DNA of 64,000 nt from Axinella damicornis. Its lineage: Eukaryota; Porifera; Demospongiae; Axinellida; Axinellidae. The translations under genes and the position numbers were made by a program. The stretch lies in NCBI GenBank assembly GCA_963931865.1, contig OZ007517.1:6957707-7021706 (forward strand), in the 5' to 3' direction. The stretch's first letter is position 1; every line of letters begins with the position of its first letter. This document shows, in pieces, positions 49,201-55,605 of the stretch. Under the pieces are notes generated by a model. That model was not told where the DNA came from and did not search any database. It saw only the letters and a program-made list of their open reading frames with translations.

Positions 49201-49995
49201 GGAAAAGAACACTTGGTCACTATAGACAGGTTCCCATGGCACGGAGGAATTCAAAAACGTGAAGTCATATCAAATGTCATGAGGAAATGTCTGCGCTGCC
49301 GCTCTTCAACGTCGGTGATCACCACTAAGTGGTTGCGTGTTGTCCGTGCCAACTGTAAAGGACATCTAACTCTCAAATCTGTTCTTGTTCTCGTTTCAAT
49401 CTGTGCGGATAATGTGAGCAATTATACGGAAGGTAAATGTCATTATTGAATACTCTCCAATCAGATTGGTGCCGCCAACATTCTGGCGACGTCAACGAAA
49501 ACCTGTCTAAAGTGACTAGACGTTCTTTTTCCCTCTCCGTGCGCGCAGTGAACGTCTGGCCCGCAAGACTATGTAATGTACATGTACATGCATAGGAAAA
49601 ATGAAATTTTGGTGCCCTCTAACTGCCAAACTAAACAAGCTTTAGGCTTCAAACTTGGAGACTTCACTAACTACCCTAAGGACTACATGCGCCCCAAAAA
49701 TCAGATCGCCAGCCCCATCAGAAATTTAAGGGTGGGCTTTATTTAGATTTATGCAAATATGCCATTGCAAACTAATTACAGTAATGGCTAGGACACTTAT
49801 ATATATTGCCAGGTCTGCCGACCTTCACCAGCAGAGGAGGGCTAGATAGCTGGCCAGAATGTTACTCAAGAACTCACCCAAAGAGTCCAGCTGGAGGTTC
49901 AGTCGATTTCTAACCCACTCTTCTGTGATGTGCAGTGCGTTAGGCACTTGGCCACTCTCACATGGGCCACGGCCACTCCATGCTTGTTCGTCCAT
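24351..49995 (-). CDS. CEP72: Centrosomal protein of 72 kDa (CEP72) orthologue, 15 exons
   Basis: In vertebrates CEP72 is a leucine-rich-repeat protein of centriolar satellites and centrosomes that helps recruit the gamma-tubulin ring complex and binds PCM1/CEP290. Exons on the minus strand: 49995-49878, 47123-46996, 46858-46821, 46406-46343, 45000-44910, 43219-43158, 41894-41806, 41301-41252, 40673-40298, 39612-39563, 35423-35260, 30144-30001, 26899-26788, 25885-25759, 24486-24351. All junctions are GT-AG, every phase agrees, and the total is 1749 nt (582 aa; the human protein is 647). Start: MDEQAWSGRG then ITEEWVRNRL. The LRR part reads LALPGSYNEKITNLGRSL, LKHLETLNLYYNNISSL and DLRLNPVTKNEPDYRLF. 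The end reads ELAVMLQESHRSLVATNDHL. It is the only intact, clearly identified host gene besides the zinc fingers. The identification is by recalled family sequence, not by a search. Confidence 0.93.
24889..24902. repeat. Poly-G run (14)
   Basis: Lies in the last CEP72 intron. Confidence 0.9.
26678..26777. mobile_element. CEP72: TAGCCTCG-family MITE, 100 bp, 9-bp TSD overlapping a CEP72 splice donor
   Basis: Near-perfect hairpin with ends TAGCCTCGTACCCAGTCCCA and TGGGACTGGGAACGAGGCTA. Direct repeats GGTGGCTTA lie at 26669-26677 and 26778-26786. The right copy covers intron positions +2 to +10 of CEP72 exon 13, whose donor GTAAGC starts at 26787 on the minus strand. The element itself therefore starts only 10 bp inside the intron. 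Confidence 0.92.
26949..27180. repeat. Single TTAA-element end (GGTTACGGGATAC)
   Basis: TTAAGGTTACGGGATACTCG at 26949 matches the termini of the TTAA elements at 35799 and 48253. No partner end was found nearby, so the right limit is a guess and the copy may be truncated. Confidence 0.4.
27591..29435 (+). mobile_element. hAT DNA transposon, 1845 bp, with TIRs and 8-bp TSD
   Basis: Perfect 8-bp target duplications GACTATAC lie at 27583-27590 and 29436-29443. Terminal inverted repeats are TAGGCATGGGCGGATT and, at the other end read inward, TAGGCTTGGGTGGATT. Eight-bp duplications with such short TIRs are the hAT signature. It sits in the CEP72 intron between exons 12 and 13, opposite to the gene. 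ATTATTCC/GGAATAAT repeats lie just inside both ends. Confidence 0.93.
27781..29210 (+). pseudogene. hAT-type transposase, frameshifted
   Basis: Begins at 27778 or 27781 (MAGTSSSVDTYPESVE, an acidic Ser-rich start). It then has a BED-like zinc finger, LFCGACREELSLKATVVKNHL then KSDKHKERK (C-x2-C, H-x5-H). A catalytic-core-like part follows: SVIFDGTTRLGEILVV then LRTLKIIYPNLVDIGCFSHT. At least two frameshifts occur, one in a CCCCC run near 28302 and one near 28790 after KIPLLGEF, so the product is broken as sequenced. The 3' part (PFVSTHDDFAPVTRQKLLAI) is still legible. A C-terminal hAT dimerisation motif is not evident. The frameshifts could partly be assembly errors, since one lies in a homopolymer. 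Confidence 0.75.
29444..30000. other. CEP72 intron 12, remainder
   Basis: Diverged sequence with no recognised element beyond the hAT insertion. Confidence 0.4.
30434..30490. mobile_element. 57-bp TAGCCTCG-family MITE, 9-bp TSD
   Basis: Hairpin TAGCCTCGTTCCCAGGCCGC ... GCGGCCTGGGAACGAGGCCA with a short loop. Perfect direct repeats CAACAGTAC at 30425-30433 and 30491-30499. Lies in CEP72 intron 11. Confidence 0.9.
30779..30814. repeat. 36-bp palindrome
   Basis: AATTCCCACTTCGTCAA and its exact complement are separated by 2 bp. Three diverged repeats of TTCNCACTTNGTCAA precede it (30718-30790), so the palindrome lies at the edge of a short tandem repeat. Confidence 0.75.
31041..31826. repeat. 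Tandem duplication of a ~390-bp unit
   Basis: Unit 1 (31041-31426) and unit 2 (31427-31826) are in direct orientation. Shared landmarks are ATTGAGTT(A/G)TCAACATCA, GAGGCAGCCATCCAGCAACT, TGATCCTCTCATCACCC, CAGCTCCAAATGCATAGGAC, GAACCAGGAGCGCATGAGCC and ACGGCAAGAGGC. Small indels separate the copies. No coding meaning is seen. Confidence 0.85.
31842..31869. repeat. Poly-G run (28)
   Basis: Followed by CTAAAGCCCCCCCAAG, echoing CTATAGCCCCC of the element at 20041-20551. It may mark the end of a truncated related element. Confidence 0.85.
32491..32514. repeat. Perfect 10-bp stem with TTCG loop
   Basis: GTCTCGGCAC-TTCG-GTGCCGAGAC. If transcribed this forms a UUCG-capped hairpin. No terminator function is implied in a eukaryote. 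It could be another collapsed TIR pair, since GTCTCGG resembles the TAGTCTCGG family end. Confidence 0.75.
32685..32906. mobile_element. TAGTCTCGG-type MITE, 222 bp, 9-bp TSD, with a nested palindrome
   Basis: Outer arms are TAGTCTCGGCCCCAGACCC with AAACCGACCCC, and their complement. Flanks are TTCAAGCAC (32676-32684) and TTCGAGCAC (32907-32915), 8 of 9 identical. A second, independent palindrome lies inside at 32733-32859: TACCGTAGATTTCAGGTTGG with TTGTCCAAA, and its complement. This inner one begins and ends with TA, so it may be a Tc1/mariner-like MITE that jumped into the outer one. Confidence 0.85.
32941..35035 (+). pseudogene. Decayed hAT transposase of the DUF4371 / TTF-zinc-finger type
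   Basis: Order of parts: MKRLESYFVAGSQPKKHKLG at 32941; then, after an intron or gap, SENDVLGCEAECC and PYQPRRTF at about 33220; a TTF-type finger, RTFQKSWFDHHRWLTYC then RVFCFYCHKV, ending near 33480; HEKSQCHREACMKYE; a core region at 33794-34060 (YYSLIVDETRDVSGKEQLAI); ALFVHCLAHSINLCLQECG near 34140; and the C-terminal hAT dimerisation domain at 34580-35035 (VPMTSATAERTFSALRRLKN). Several stops and frameshifts (about 33633, 33780, 34060, 34210, 34320) interrupt it. TIRs were not found. This lineage differs from the hAT at 27591. Confidence 0.85.
35799..36386. mobile_element. TTAA-flanked MITE, 588 bp
   Basis: TTAA at 35795-35798 and 36387-36390 flanks inverted ends GGTTACGGGTTACAG and GGTCACGGGATACCATG. 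A TTAA target points to piggyBac-like or Kolobok-like mobilisation (established for those superfamilies). No transposase is present. The interior has GCGCATGCGCAGTGTGCG near 35824. Lies in CEP72 intron 10. Confidence 0.75.
36820..38870 (+). pseudogene. Internally deleted Ty3/gypsy retrotransposon (gag + integrase)
   Basis: The gag part reads FKFHSRFRKQGESVATFVAE. About 300 bp on is a retroviral-type zinc knuckle (CHQCRKRGHLKRVC, near 37528). The integrase part starts at about 37880 and reads YLVLIDSHSKWSKL, DNGPCFVSADFESF and HPASNGLAECTVQ, the last being the typical integrase core end. The tail reads LVRRHQDQLRHR and ends at 38867. Protease, reverse transcriptase and RNase H are missing. Frameshifts occur (for example near 37200, 37470 and 38510). 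After 38870 a purine tract (AAGGGGAAGGGTGG near 38945) may be the polypurine tract of a 3' LTR, with AATAAA at 39343. No 5' LTR was found. Confidence 0.8.
39370..39460. mobile_element. TAGCCTCG-family MITE (91 bp)
   Basis: Starts TACCCTCGTTCCCAGGCCTC and ends GAGGCCTGGGAACGAGGCTA. Flanking GATAGCAC and GCAAGCAC hint at a decayed 9-bp duplication. The interior CGCCTAGCTTTTGTCGCTTA is related to the 95-bp members. Confidence 0.75.
39809..39903. mobile_element. TAGCCTCG-family MITE, 95 bp, 9-bp TSD
   Basis: Almost perfect hairpin (TAGCCTCGTACCCAGTCCCA ... GTGGGACTGGGAACGAGGCTA) with CTGCAAGCGACGAAAAGCTG in the right arm. Perfect direct repeats GGTGCAGCT at 39800-39808 and 39904-39912. Its sequence is close to the copies at 12072 and 26678, so these three form a recent subfamily. 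Confidence 0.92.
40298..40673 (-). CDS. CEP72: CEP72 exon 9 (acidic/low-complexity middle region)
   Basis: The largest exon (376 nt). It begins ALEDDTDELLELIARSDSVL, matching the DDEAVLNLIAE region of vertebrate CEP72. A Ser/His/Thr-rich, probably disordered stretch follows. It ends with a predicted helix (HPRSAVEQLLEILQG). It is preceded by short exons 7 (41894-41806, AYEFEEGVQSREN) and 8 (41301-41252, SRTELVHSLAARP) and followed by exon 10 (39612-39563, ADMGALKTDHSLK). Confidence 0.88.
41685..41750. mobile_element. TAGTCTCG-type MITE (66 bp)
   Basis: TAGTCTCGTTCCCAGACC at the left and GGGTCTGGGACCAAGACTA at the right. No clean target duplication survives. Confidence 0.7.
42758..42784. repeat. 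Poly-C run (27)
   Basis: Precedes the transposon-like coding remnants at 42785-44430. Confidence 0.9.
42785..44430 (+). pseudogene. Unidentified broken coding remnant with a PHD-like Cys motif
   Basis: Open pieces lie in changing frames: 42785-43120 (YKCEQLTCDDALHFAKELQS; HALCLHWFVAITRGRDISKY), about 43545-43798 (SIIRTSDGTDYRKFGAIISN), 43950-44065 (GAIDDEKWNGSVYACLHVHQ) and 44220-44400 (VYYCGSCEKVYQEEADEDEL then WIGSDLCE). The last resembles a PHD finger (Y-C-x2-C...E-E...W-I-x-C/S-D-x-C), which occurs at the end of some retroelement and transposon proteins. I do not recognise the family. CEP72 exon 6 (43158-43219) lies inside the span on the opposite strand, so this is intronic debris around it. 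A (GATA)n tract is at 43233-43282. Confidence 0.4.
43158..47123 (-). CDS. CEP72: CEP72 leucine-rich-repeat block (exons 2-6)
   Basis: Exon 2 gives ENVRSLALPGSYNEKI and IKHLDLSRNAIQSLE. Exon 3 is only 38 nt (GLDHLKHLETLN, donor GTATCC, weak). Exon 4 is 64 nt (YYNNISSLKEVFRLRHNSKLT). Exon 5 gives ELDLRLNPVTKNEPDYRLF then VVHMLVNLRRL. Exon 6 is 62 nt (DDRSVRDSERKAALMQFDTDQ). Together these form the LRRs and the capping segment typical of CEP72 and related ciliary LRR proteins. The small exons 3 and 4 are supported by phase and by family sequence only. Confidence 0.9.
43233..43282. repeat. (GATA)n microsatellite
   Basis: About 50 bp of GATA/TAGA repeats, 14 bp from CEP72 exon 6 on the intron side. 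Confidence 0.9.
46052..46229. mobile_element. Foldback MITE with TATCCCTGCCCAGCGGGAT ends (178 bp)
   Basis: The left end GTTGTATCCCTGCCCAGCGG with GATGTAAGA pairs with TCTTATATCCCGCTGGGCAG and GGATATAAC at the right. The interior contains GCCTCAGGCTTCGCCCTTGG. This is a different family from the TAGCCTCG elements. No target duplication was resolved. Lies in CEP72 intron 4, 114 bp from exon 4. Confidence 0.7.
46442..46535. mobile_element. TAGCCTCG-family MITE (about 94 bp), decayed
   Basis: GAGGCTCGTTCTCAGGC at the left and GCCTGGGAACGAGGCTA at the right, with TTCTCACC/GGTGAGAA pairing inside. Starts 36 bp from CEP72 exon 4. No target duplication was found. Confidence 0.65.
47621..47662. mobile_element. 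42-bp TAGTATC/TAGTCTCG-type hairpin
   Basis: TAGTATCAGAACCAGACC then CTTCGC then GGTCTGGTTCCGATACTA. It consists of two 18-bp ends and a 6-bp spacer, so it is another near-minimal family member. No clear 9-bp duplication is seen. Confidence 0.7.
48204..49086. mobile_element. TAGTCTCG-type element, 9-bp TSD (8/9), carrying a nested TTAA element
   Basis: The left end TAGTCTCGTGTAGCCAGACT pairs with the right end AGCCAGACTCTCC ... GGCTAACACAAGACTA. Flanks are ATATCAAGG (48195-48203) and ATATCATGG (49087-49095). Most of its length is the TTAA element at 48253-48856, which must have inserted later. Confidence 0.65.
48253..48856. mobile_element. TTAA-flanked MITE, 604 bp
   Basis: TTAA at 48249-48252 and 48857-48860. 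The inverted ends are GGTTACAGGTACC and, at the right, GGTACCCGTAACC. Same family as 35799-36386. Confidence 0.75.
49161..49571. mobile_element. TAGTCT-type MITE, 411 bp, perfect 9-bp TSD
   Basis: Left end TTGTCTCACAGGCCAGACGT with TCACGGTGCGCAGGG; right end complementary, through GTGAACGTCTGGCCCGCAAG to ACTA. Perfect direct repeats TGTAATGTA at 49152-49160 and 49572-49580. The open frame across it has no recognisable product. Lies in CEP72 intron 1. Confidence 0.85.
49878..49995 (-). CDS. CEP72: CEP72 exon 1 (start codon exon)
   Basis: MDEQAWSGRGPCESGQVPNA then LHITEEWVRNRLNLQLDSL, ending with one base of the next codon before GTGAGT. It matches the family start (LSEEAVRAKSGL-like helix before the first LRR). 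The ATG at 49995 is the first in this frame after upstream stops. A promoter was not identified. Confidence 0.88.
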
Positions 49996-50083
49996 ATGTC
50001 ACGTCCCACGTCGCGTCCCAGGCCGCGCTGTTTATAGCTACCCCCGTAACCCCGGTATAGCCATTCCCAGGCGCACAATACTG

Positions 50084-50127
50084 CAGTCTCGGAACCAGAC
50101 CCTTCAAAGTGTCTGGTTCCGAGACTA
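50084..50127. mobile_element. 44-bp TAGTCTCGG-type hairpin
   Basis: CAGTCTCGGAACCAGAC-cctt-caaagt-GTCTGGTTCCGAGACTA. It lies 89 bp upstream of the CEP72 start codon and may be in its 5' UTR or promoter. Confidence 0.75.
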
Positions 50128-50531
50128 CTGCTATAGATATTACTGCCTCGTTCCGAGGCTAGCGATTATGTAATGGTTATTGTGGCCAGAGACCAAAAAA
50201 TGCATATTCACAGACAGCATGCAGCAGAAGAGGGCAGTCGATCACCACATGTTGTAGTCTAGAGGGAGGGTCTAAGAAGCTAGCGTTACTACATTACAAT
50301 GTACCCGGCCACTACTGCAAACAGCAGAAGAGCATGTAGGATGTACAAACACCTCCTACACAATTTCTTACGGGTACTCTACGAGGCTCACAATTCGGCT
50401 GCTATATAGGGTGCATTGGGTGCAATCATGTTGGAACTCTGCAAACCATTGCCGCAGGGTGTGTTGTCAATAAGGTGATAGTCGACGTCAGTATCATGTA
50501 AAATGGTGTGGGTTATAATAAGGGCATGTAA

Positions 50532-51620
50532 TTACTTCTTGAATGGCTTAGGTGACTTTAAATATCCAGAAGAGGCCTCTACGTAGCTGTTCCCAGTATC
50601 CAACGGCACCTCCTTCAATTCCCCTTCACTTGCTAGCACTCCCGGGCCAGCAGAGCTTGGAGCACATTGTCTGTGTATCACCACGTGCTCATAGAATCTG
50701 AGTGGGCGCCAGCCTGAGGATGTGAATAGATTCACGATTATTGTGAGTTACGTTAACGGTCATTCAAGTCAGTGGTTGTGGTGTAGCATAAAATGTTTCT
50801 AGTAGCTACTTTGCACATGTCTGTGTATGTACCCCCCCCCCCATGTTGTAGCTAACCACTGCCAAGTACACAACTACTACTAAAATTTTAACCTCTTTAG
50901 GTCACACAAATTAATAACAGCTTGCTGTTACACGATGTAGCTAAGTACAATGCTACTGAAAATACTACCCTACGTATGTACAATGTAGGTGGCTCACCCT
51001 TTCCTTGAACTTCTGCTTGAGGAAGGGACGTGCAGTGGCTATGATGAGGCTGATGTGCCAGGGCTGGTTCAAGTGGATCCCCTTCAAAGGACATGGAAAG
51101 GCCTCCTGTGGGTGTCGGTATATACAATGCTACAATCACGAATAGGTTCTCTGCACAATTCGGACGATTACCCAATGAGAATACTGCAGCTTTCTGGCAT
51201 CACATGATAATTTTATGTGTGTATCTGCAACAGTTGAGTCCGGGCCAGACGATAGATCCTGTAGAAATCAATCCCATCCAGGTCCTCCAACACTGCCACA
51301 CCATGCACCTGGGTCTCCTCCTCTATCAGCCTGTCCAGTAGCAGCACGTACGTCTTCAGCACATCGTCTGGGGGCATTGTCTCTTGACCGTGAGCGCTCT
51401 GGTAGCACCGACACCAGTCCACTCCTATGTAAGGATGTGTTCAGATGCCTTGGGGGGGGGGGGGGGGGGGGGGGGGTAATCTCTCCCAGTAGACCTGCAT
51501 ACTTCTTCCTGTACTTGTGGTAGTTCACATAATTATAGCTGCAGGGCTCGATCGGGTTTGGCTCTCAGATATGCAAGATACTGCATCTCCAGCAGAAGTG
51601 GCCATCACCCTCCTTCGGGA
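50532..51620 (-). CDS. CRAL-TRIO (Sec14-like; TTPA/clavesin-type) lipid-binding protein, partial or damaged
   Basis: CRAL-TRIO proteins bind hydrophobic ligands such as tocopherol, retinal or phosphoinositides. On the minus strand I see: about 51600-51480, LLLEMQYLAYLRAKPDRALQ and, in another frame, NYVNYHKYRKKYAGLLGEI (the N-terminal helical part); 51424 to about 51245, PPDDVLKTYVLLLDRLIEEE then TQVHGVAVLEDLDGIDFYRI; 51105-50998, EAFPCPLKGIHLNQPWHISL then IIATARPFLKQKFKER (the domain's best-conserved stretch); 50713-50532, WRPLRFYEHVV to PKPFKK-stop. Frames do not join cleanly: a frame change inside the first block, no good donor after YRLARTQLL, and a phase clash before the last exon. It may be a pseudogene, have missing micro-exons, or carry indel errors. 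Confidence 0.6.
51452..51476. repeat. Poly-G run (25) beside a CRAL-TRIO exon
   Basis: Abuts the end of the KKYAGLLGEI block with no donor site between, so the tract may have expanded at the exon edge. Confidence 0.85.
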
Positions 51621-51678
51621 ACCTGCACAAAATTAGGAATCCCCAATGTCAGCAGTGAACTAGAGCCACCCTGATACA

Positions 51679-51746
51679 TAGCCTCGTACCCAGGCCCTCA
51701 CGCGGAACACGTTTAACGCTTCACGTGTGGTCCTGGGAATGAGGCA
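51679..51746. mobile_element. TAGCCTCG-family MITE (68 bp)
   Basis: TAGCCTCGTACCCAGGCCCT with CACGCGGAACACGT at the left, and ACGTGTGGTCCTGGGAATGAGGCAA at the right. It shares the CACGCGGAAC core with the 400-bp member at 4769. No clear target duplication. Confidence 0.7.
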
Positions 51747-52030
51747 ATGGGTGATACTCCATCCTATCTTATCTCTGAAGATCTAGATTTCATCCAGTGA
51801 CCATGCTGATGAGAGCACACCTTTGGGTTTGTGGTTTAAATTTGTACATGGTACATACGTGAGCGTACATGTACCTAGGCATGACAAGAACAGACGTCAA
51901 AGTCTATTTCAGACTTCAGTTTACCGTTCAATCAAGTTAATAATCAAGTATATATAGCCTCGCTTCGATGCCACATTTTGTTGACAGATGCAGACTAGAG
52001 TAGACTGAGCATATATGACTGTTCAGTATC

Positions 52031-52329
52031 ATGGCTGCTGAGCCTTCAGATGATATGCACTCCCTGGGAGTGATTCCGCAACAGGGAATGATTGTGGCAG
52101 GCGAGGTGGACGAGATCCTAACTTTTGGAGGGTGTTCACTCGCCCTTGTTTTGGTGTTAGTACGTGGCACTGTTTGCCATAAATAACAAGAATGGACGTC
52201 TATGACATATACACCCGGAGCAAGCTGGCCAAGATGAGGGCGCGCGACGTGAGATGGAGGACCAGGGAGAGGATGGAGAAGGGGAACAAAGTGCTGAAGT
52301 GGAGGCCAGGTCCAATATTTGCACTGTAG
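52031..52329 (+). CDS. Possible small host gene (two overlapping short frames)
   Basis: Frame 1 from 52031 reads MAAEPSDDMHSLGVIPQQGM then IVAGEVDEILTFGG and a hydrophobic stretch (LALVLVLV), stopping at 52186. A second frame from 52192 reads MDVYDIYTRSKLAKMRARDV then RWRTRERMEKGNKVLKWRP and stops at 52329. One resembles an N-terminus with a membrane segment, the other a basic cytoplasmic tail. They could be one protein split by a frameshift or a missed intron. No family is recognised. Confidence 0.3.
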
Positions 52330-52383
52330 TTAACCATGAAATTATTTGGGACCTTGAAAATCGTTGCTTGTAGTCCCACAGCT

Positions 52384-52417
52384 GGGGGGGGAGGGGGGGG
52401 GGGGGGGGGGGGGGGGG
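52384..52417. repeat. Poly-G run (8+25 around one A)
   Basis: Downstream of the possible small gene. Confidence 0.9.
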
Positions 52418-53350
52418 CAGACGAGTTTTGTGTCCGCTCACAGGCTAGTGCCTCACCGCCACTTGCTAAGCGTAGAAACAGCTTGATCCAATGTCAAGCC
52501 AGTAGAACTCTATGTGCAGCTTCCAACTATCATTACGTGTGTAAACATTCACACCTGATCGTGTAACTGATTGAATTCCTGTGGGACATGGCTTTGCTAA
52601 TACCATGTTTCCGTGATCAAAAGCCACCCTTGATTAGTGGCCGCCCTCGATTAATAGCTGCACTTCCAAAAGGGTTGAAACACTGCCCTTCTTTAGTAGC
52701 CATGGCTTAGCACATGAGCAACCAACCTTGTGTGGATGGCCAGGTGAAGCGTTTGTCTAGCACTCGAAGAGGGAAGCTTTGCTGTGAGCGTGAAGACAGG
52801 ATAACAGATTGTTGGTCATGTACCCCGAGAGCTGTCTAGAAAGTTTGGGGTATGGGGGGCGAGCAATGTGCAACCGGTGAAATCTTTCGCGAAAGTAATG
52901 GCCGACAGTTTCCTACAGTTTTGTCAGGATGATTGCAGTGCTGAAGCAAAACTTCAAGCTTCTTTTCTTCGCTGTACATACACAGTACTCCAGTCCACTT
53001 TGTTGTTCATGCATAAACACCTCTCTTAGTGGCTGCCCTCCAACAGCAGTCACATTAAATCATGTGATGAAATTAATAGTAGCTAATAATTACTGATTAT
53101 TGGTCAAACTTTGTGGAGGCATATGATGTATCAGAGAACGCGATAGCGTTCTCTATTTAGGGATGGCCAAGGAAATTTCGAATTTACCATAGGATACACT
53201 AGCAGGAAAACAGCTAAAGAAGCTACAAAGGCCCAAACCAAGCATGCAGACAGAATGACACTGCCTAGCAGTTCACAAAAACACTCTTAAACGTACCTGA
53301 GAGTACGCGGGAGTCGAGAGACAAGTCGCTGTAAAATTCCGATTTCGTCA

Positions 53351-53400
53351 TCTTCTTTCTTCTTCTTCTTCTTCTTCTTCTTCTTCTTCTTCTTCTTTCT
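53351..53400. repeat. (TTC)n microsatellite
   Basis: About 50 bp of TTC/CTT repeats. On the minus strand it is GAA-rich. Confidence 0.9.
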
Positions 53401-53404
53401 CATA

Positions 53405-53630
53405 GTCAAGCATAGCTCACCAACGGAAGGAGTCCTTGAGCTCATTTAAGCACAGAACAACACCGCTTTCTCCGCAGTAGAGTCTTTGAGCCCTTTTGTC
53501 TGCGAACTGGCAAGAACAGCAGTTTTGGCTAGCTACCATTCGACGAAATTGTAGCACGACGCCATTTTGAGGCAGCCAGAGGTCACGCGTTCCGCCAATT
53601 GCGCATGCGCATTTCACATGCAAGCGCATG
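53405..53630 (-). other. Possible promoter and first exon
   Basis: GCGCATGCGCA at about 53600 matches the palindromic NRF1-type site of animal housekeeping promoters. Downstream on the minus strand an open stretch reads MVASQNCCSCQFADKRAQRL then YCGESGVVLCLNELKDSFR and meets a GTGAGC donor at about 53420. I cannot connect it to later exons. It might belong to the CRAL-TRIO gene. Confidence 0.28.
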
Positions 53631-54186
53631 TTGTGTTCTTTTTGCTTGTGATAGCTGCGTTTGAGACACTTACTGAATCCTTGTCAATCCGTCATCTGGT
53701 GGCTCACTACGGCTGAGAGGAATTTCTACCAACCTGTTCTTGTCAAGATCTATCGTGGCTGTGCCATCATGGGGGCGTGGCTTTGTTTTTCATGACGTAG
53801 CTACAGTGCAGAACAAGACTTTGTACTTGTACCAATACTGACCAGAACTGTGAGTGAGGCTGGAGTTATAAGCTATTATATGGAGCCATTGCATGTACGT
53901 GACCTATAATTATTATGACTGCCATCAAGCTCTCTGATCTGATGAAGGGTGAATGCCCACCACCTCCCAAAGACTTGTAGCTAGCTAGCTGATGACAAGA
54001 GCAACATGCGTAGAACAATATTATTAATGGAAGCAACAAAGCCTGCTCAATGCCCAGCAGAAGGTCCACATCCATCACTGCCATCATGAGAGACTGTCAT
54101 AGCTTTCCTTTGCTGACATGGTGATTAGGTACATGTTAGCAACACCTATAAGCTACGCATTTCATGCGCTCAAAAAAGTGCACAAA

Positions 54187-54466
54187 CTAGGGGCAAAAAA
54201 TTTTTCCACAAAAATTCCAGGGGATTTAGTGATGGCCTGTCACATTCCATGCACCTCATGAAAAACCTAAGAAACAAGAGGAAATGCCATTAACCAGCCT
54301 CAGTCCCATCCCATCCCTAAATTCTACTTTTTTTATAAATGGGATGGGACTGAGGCTGGTTAATGGCATTTCCTCTTGTTTCTTAGGTTTTTCATGAGGT
54401 GCATGGAATGTGACAGGCCATCACTAAATCCCCTGGAATTTTTGTGGAAAAATTTTTTGCCCCTAG
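54187..54466. mobile_element. Perfect 127-bp inverted repeat (palindromic MITE)
   Basis: Left arm 54187-54313 and right arm 54340-54466 are exact reverse complements over all 127 bp, separated by 26 bp. Ends read CTAGGGGCAAAAAATTTTTC. A TA dinucleotide sits at each tip, so it could be TA-flanked (Tc1/mariner-like) with GGGGC termini. A transcript would form one long hairpin. Confidence 0.92.
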
Positions 54467-54603
54467 TGTATATAGTGATGCATCGTTGAGCTCAAAATAC
54501 GTACAAACCAAGCAGATTTCAATAATTGATATCCTAATTTTACCACCAATAATTGGTCTAGATCCTTATAAAATATTCAATTAATTGATTATTGGTCACA
54601 GCT

Positions 54604-55255
54604 CTAGTATGTGTTGCCAGATCCTTTCTCCTTATTCCTAGTGGGGTCTGGCGTTGAGACTGTAGTGCTAGTTGTCATGCGGTTCTGGTGATGTCCCAGC
54701 CCGATATCAGTCCGGTGGAGCCTCACATCGTCAGGCACATGGATAATGTCCTGCGTCATACCCTCCTCCCCCTTTGTCTTGGCCTAGAGAATTACATGCA
54801 TGTGCTAACAATGGATACCAGGCCCTTTCTTTAGCCTGTGCATGTGCATTTCATTATTGACTACATATTAGGCCTTGTCAAAACAAGGCCTTCCAAAAAT
54901 TTGCTGAAAGACAGCTATATACGTATACTGGATTCTGGGGTCAAGGACAGATCTTTTATAGGCTGGAGTGTCCTGCAATGCTTGTGGGTTTGAGCCCGTC
55001 ATGTTATGAATTCTGTTATGAGGTCATGGTAGTGTATTCATTCAACCAAGTGTATTCATACGTAGAACAGACAGACTACTGGGGAATGCAGCATTTAATC
55101 TTCATACCTGGCATGGATACTAACTGTAATCTAGTACCAGACAGACTGCAAATCTTGCACATCCCCGTAATCTTAAGGTAGGACTGGAGTTCAGGGTGAC
55201 CCATCAGAATTGCTCCAAGTTTTGTCTTGCACAATGTACCAAAACCATCCTGCAC
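54604..55255 (-). CDS. Candidate exons of an unidentified minus-strand gene
   Basis: Three exon-like blocks. At about 55255-55145, after a CTTGCACTGTGCAG acceptor: DGFGTLCKTKLGAILMGHPE then LQSYLKITGMCKICSLS. At about 54985-54938, between an acceptor and a GTATAC donor: DTPAYKRSVLDPRIQ. At 54783-54604: AKTKGEEGMTQDIIHVPDDV then RLHRTDIGLGHHQNRMTTST, running into TVSTPDPTRN and a stop. The end of the last block overlaps a degenerate TAGTCTC/CCAGACCC MITE, so the C-terminus would be MITE-derived. The phases I can assign do not all agree. Homology is unknown. Confidence 0.35.
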
Positions 55256-55553
55256 AGTGCAAGTATAGAAGATCCAACCTACCGTACTTAAGCATGGTGG
55301 GGGCGGGGCTGGATTGCTGTGTACTGCACTGACATCATCTTACGTCGCTGCACTACATTTAGCTCAAAATCAACGATGTCAGTACTCGCAGACTCGGTTG
55401 TCGTCTATCCCCTGTAACTTTGCATGAAAAATACTGGAAGTGTACTTTTCAGCAAAAAAGGATAGATTCAACCGTGTAGAGGATGGCTTCATTTTGTTGT
55501 ATTACACTCCAGGAGTGAAAGGGTAAAGATTAGCACTTACAGGGTTTCATACA

Positions 55554-55605
55554 GGGGGGGGGGGGGGGGGGGGGGGGGGGTGGCCCTGGGATTCCCCCCC
55601 CCCAG
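55554..55605. repeat. Poly-G run (27) facing poly-C (10)
   Basis: The left flank GGGTTTCATACAGGG is also found inverted at 57150-57178 (CTATATGAAACCCTGAAG), next to another C run. Both belong to one repeat family with a homopolymer core. Confidence 0.8.
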
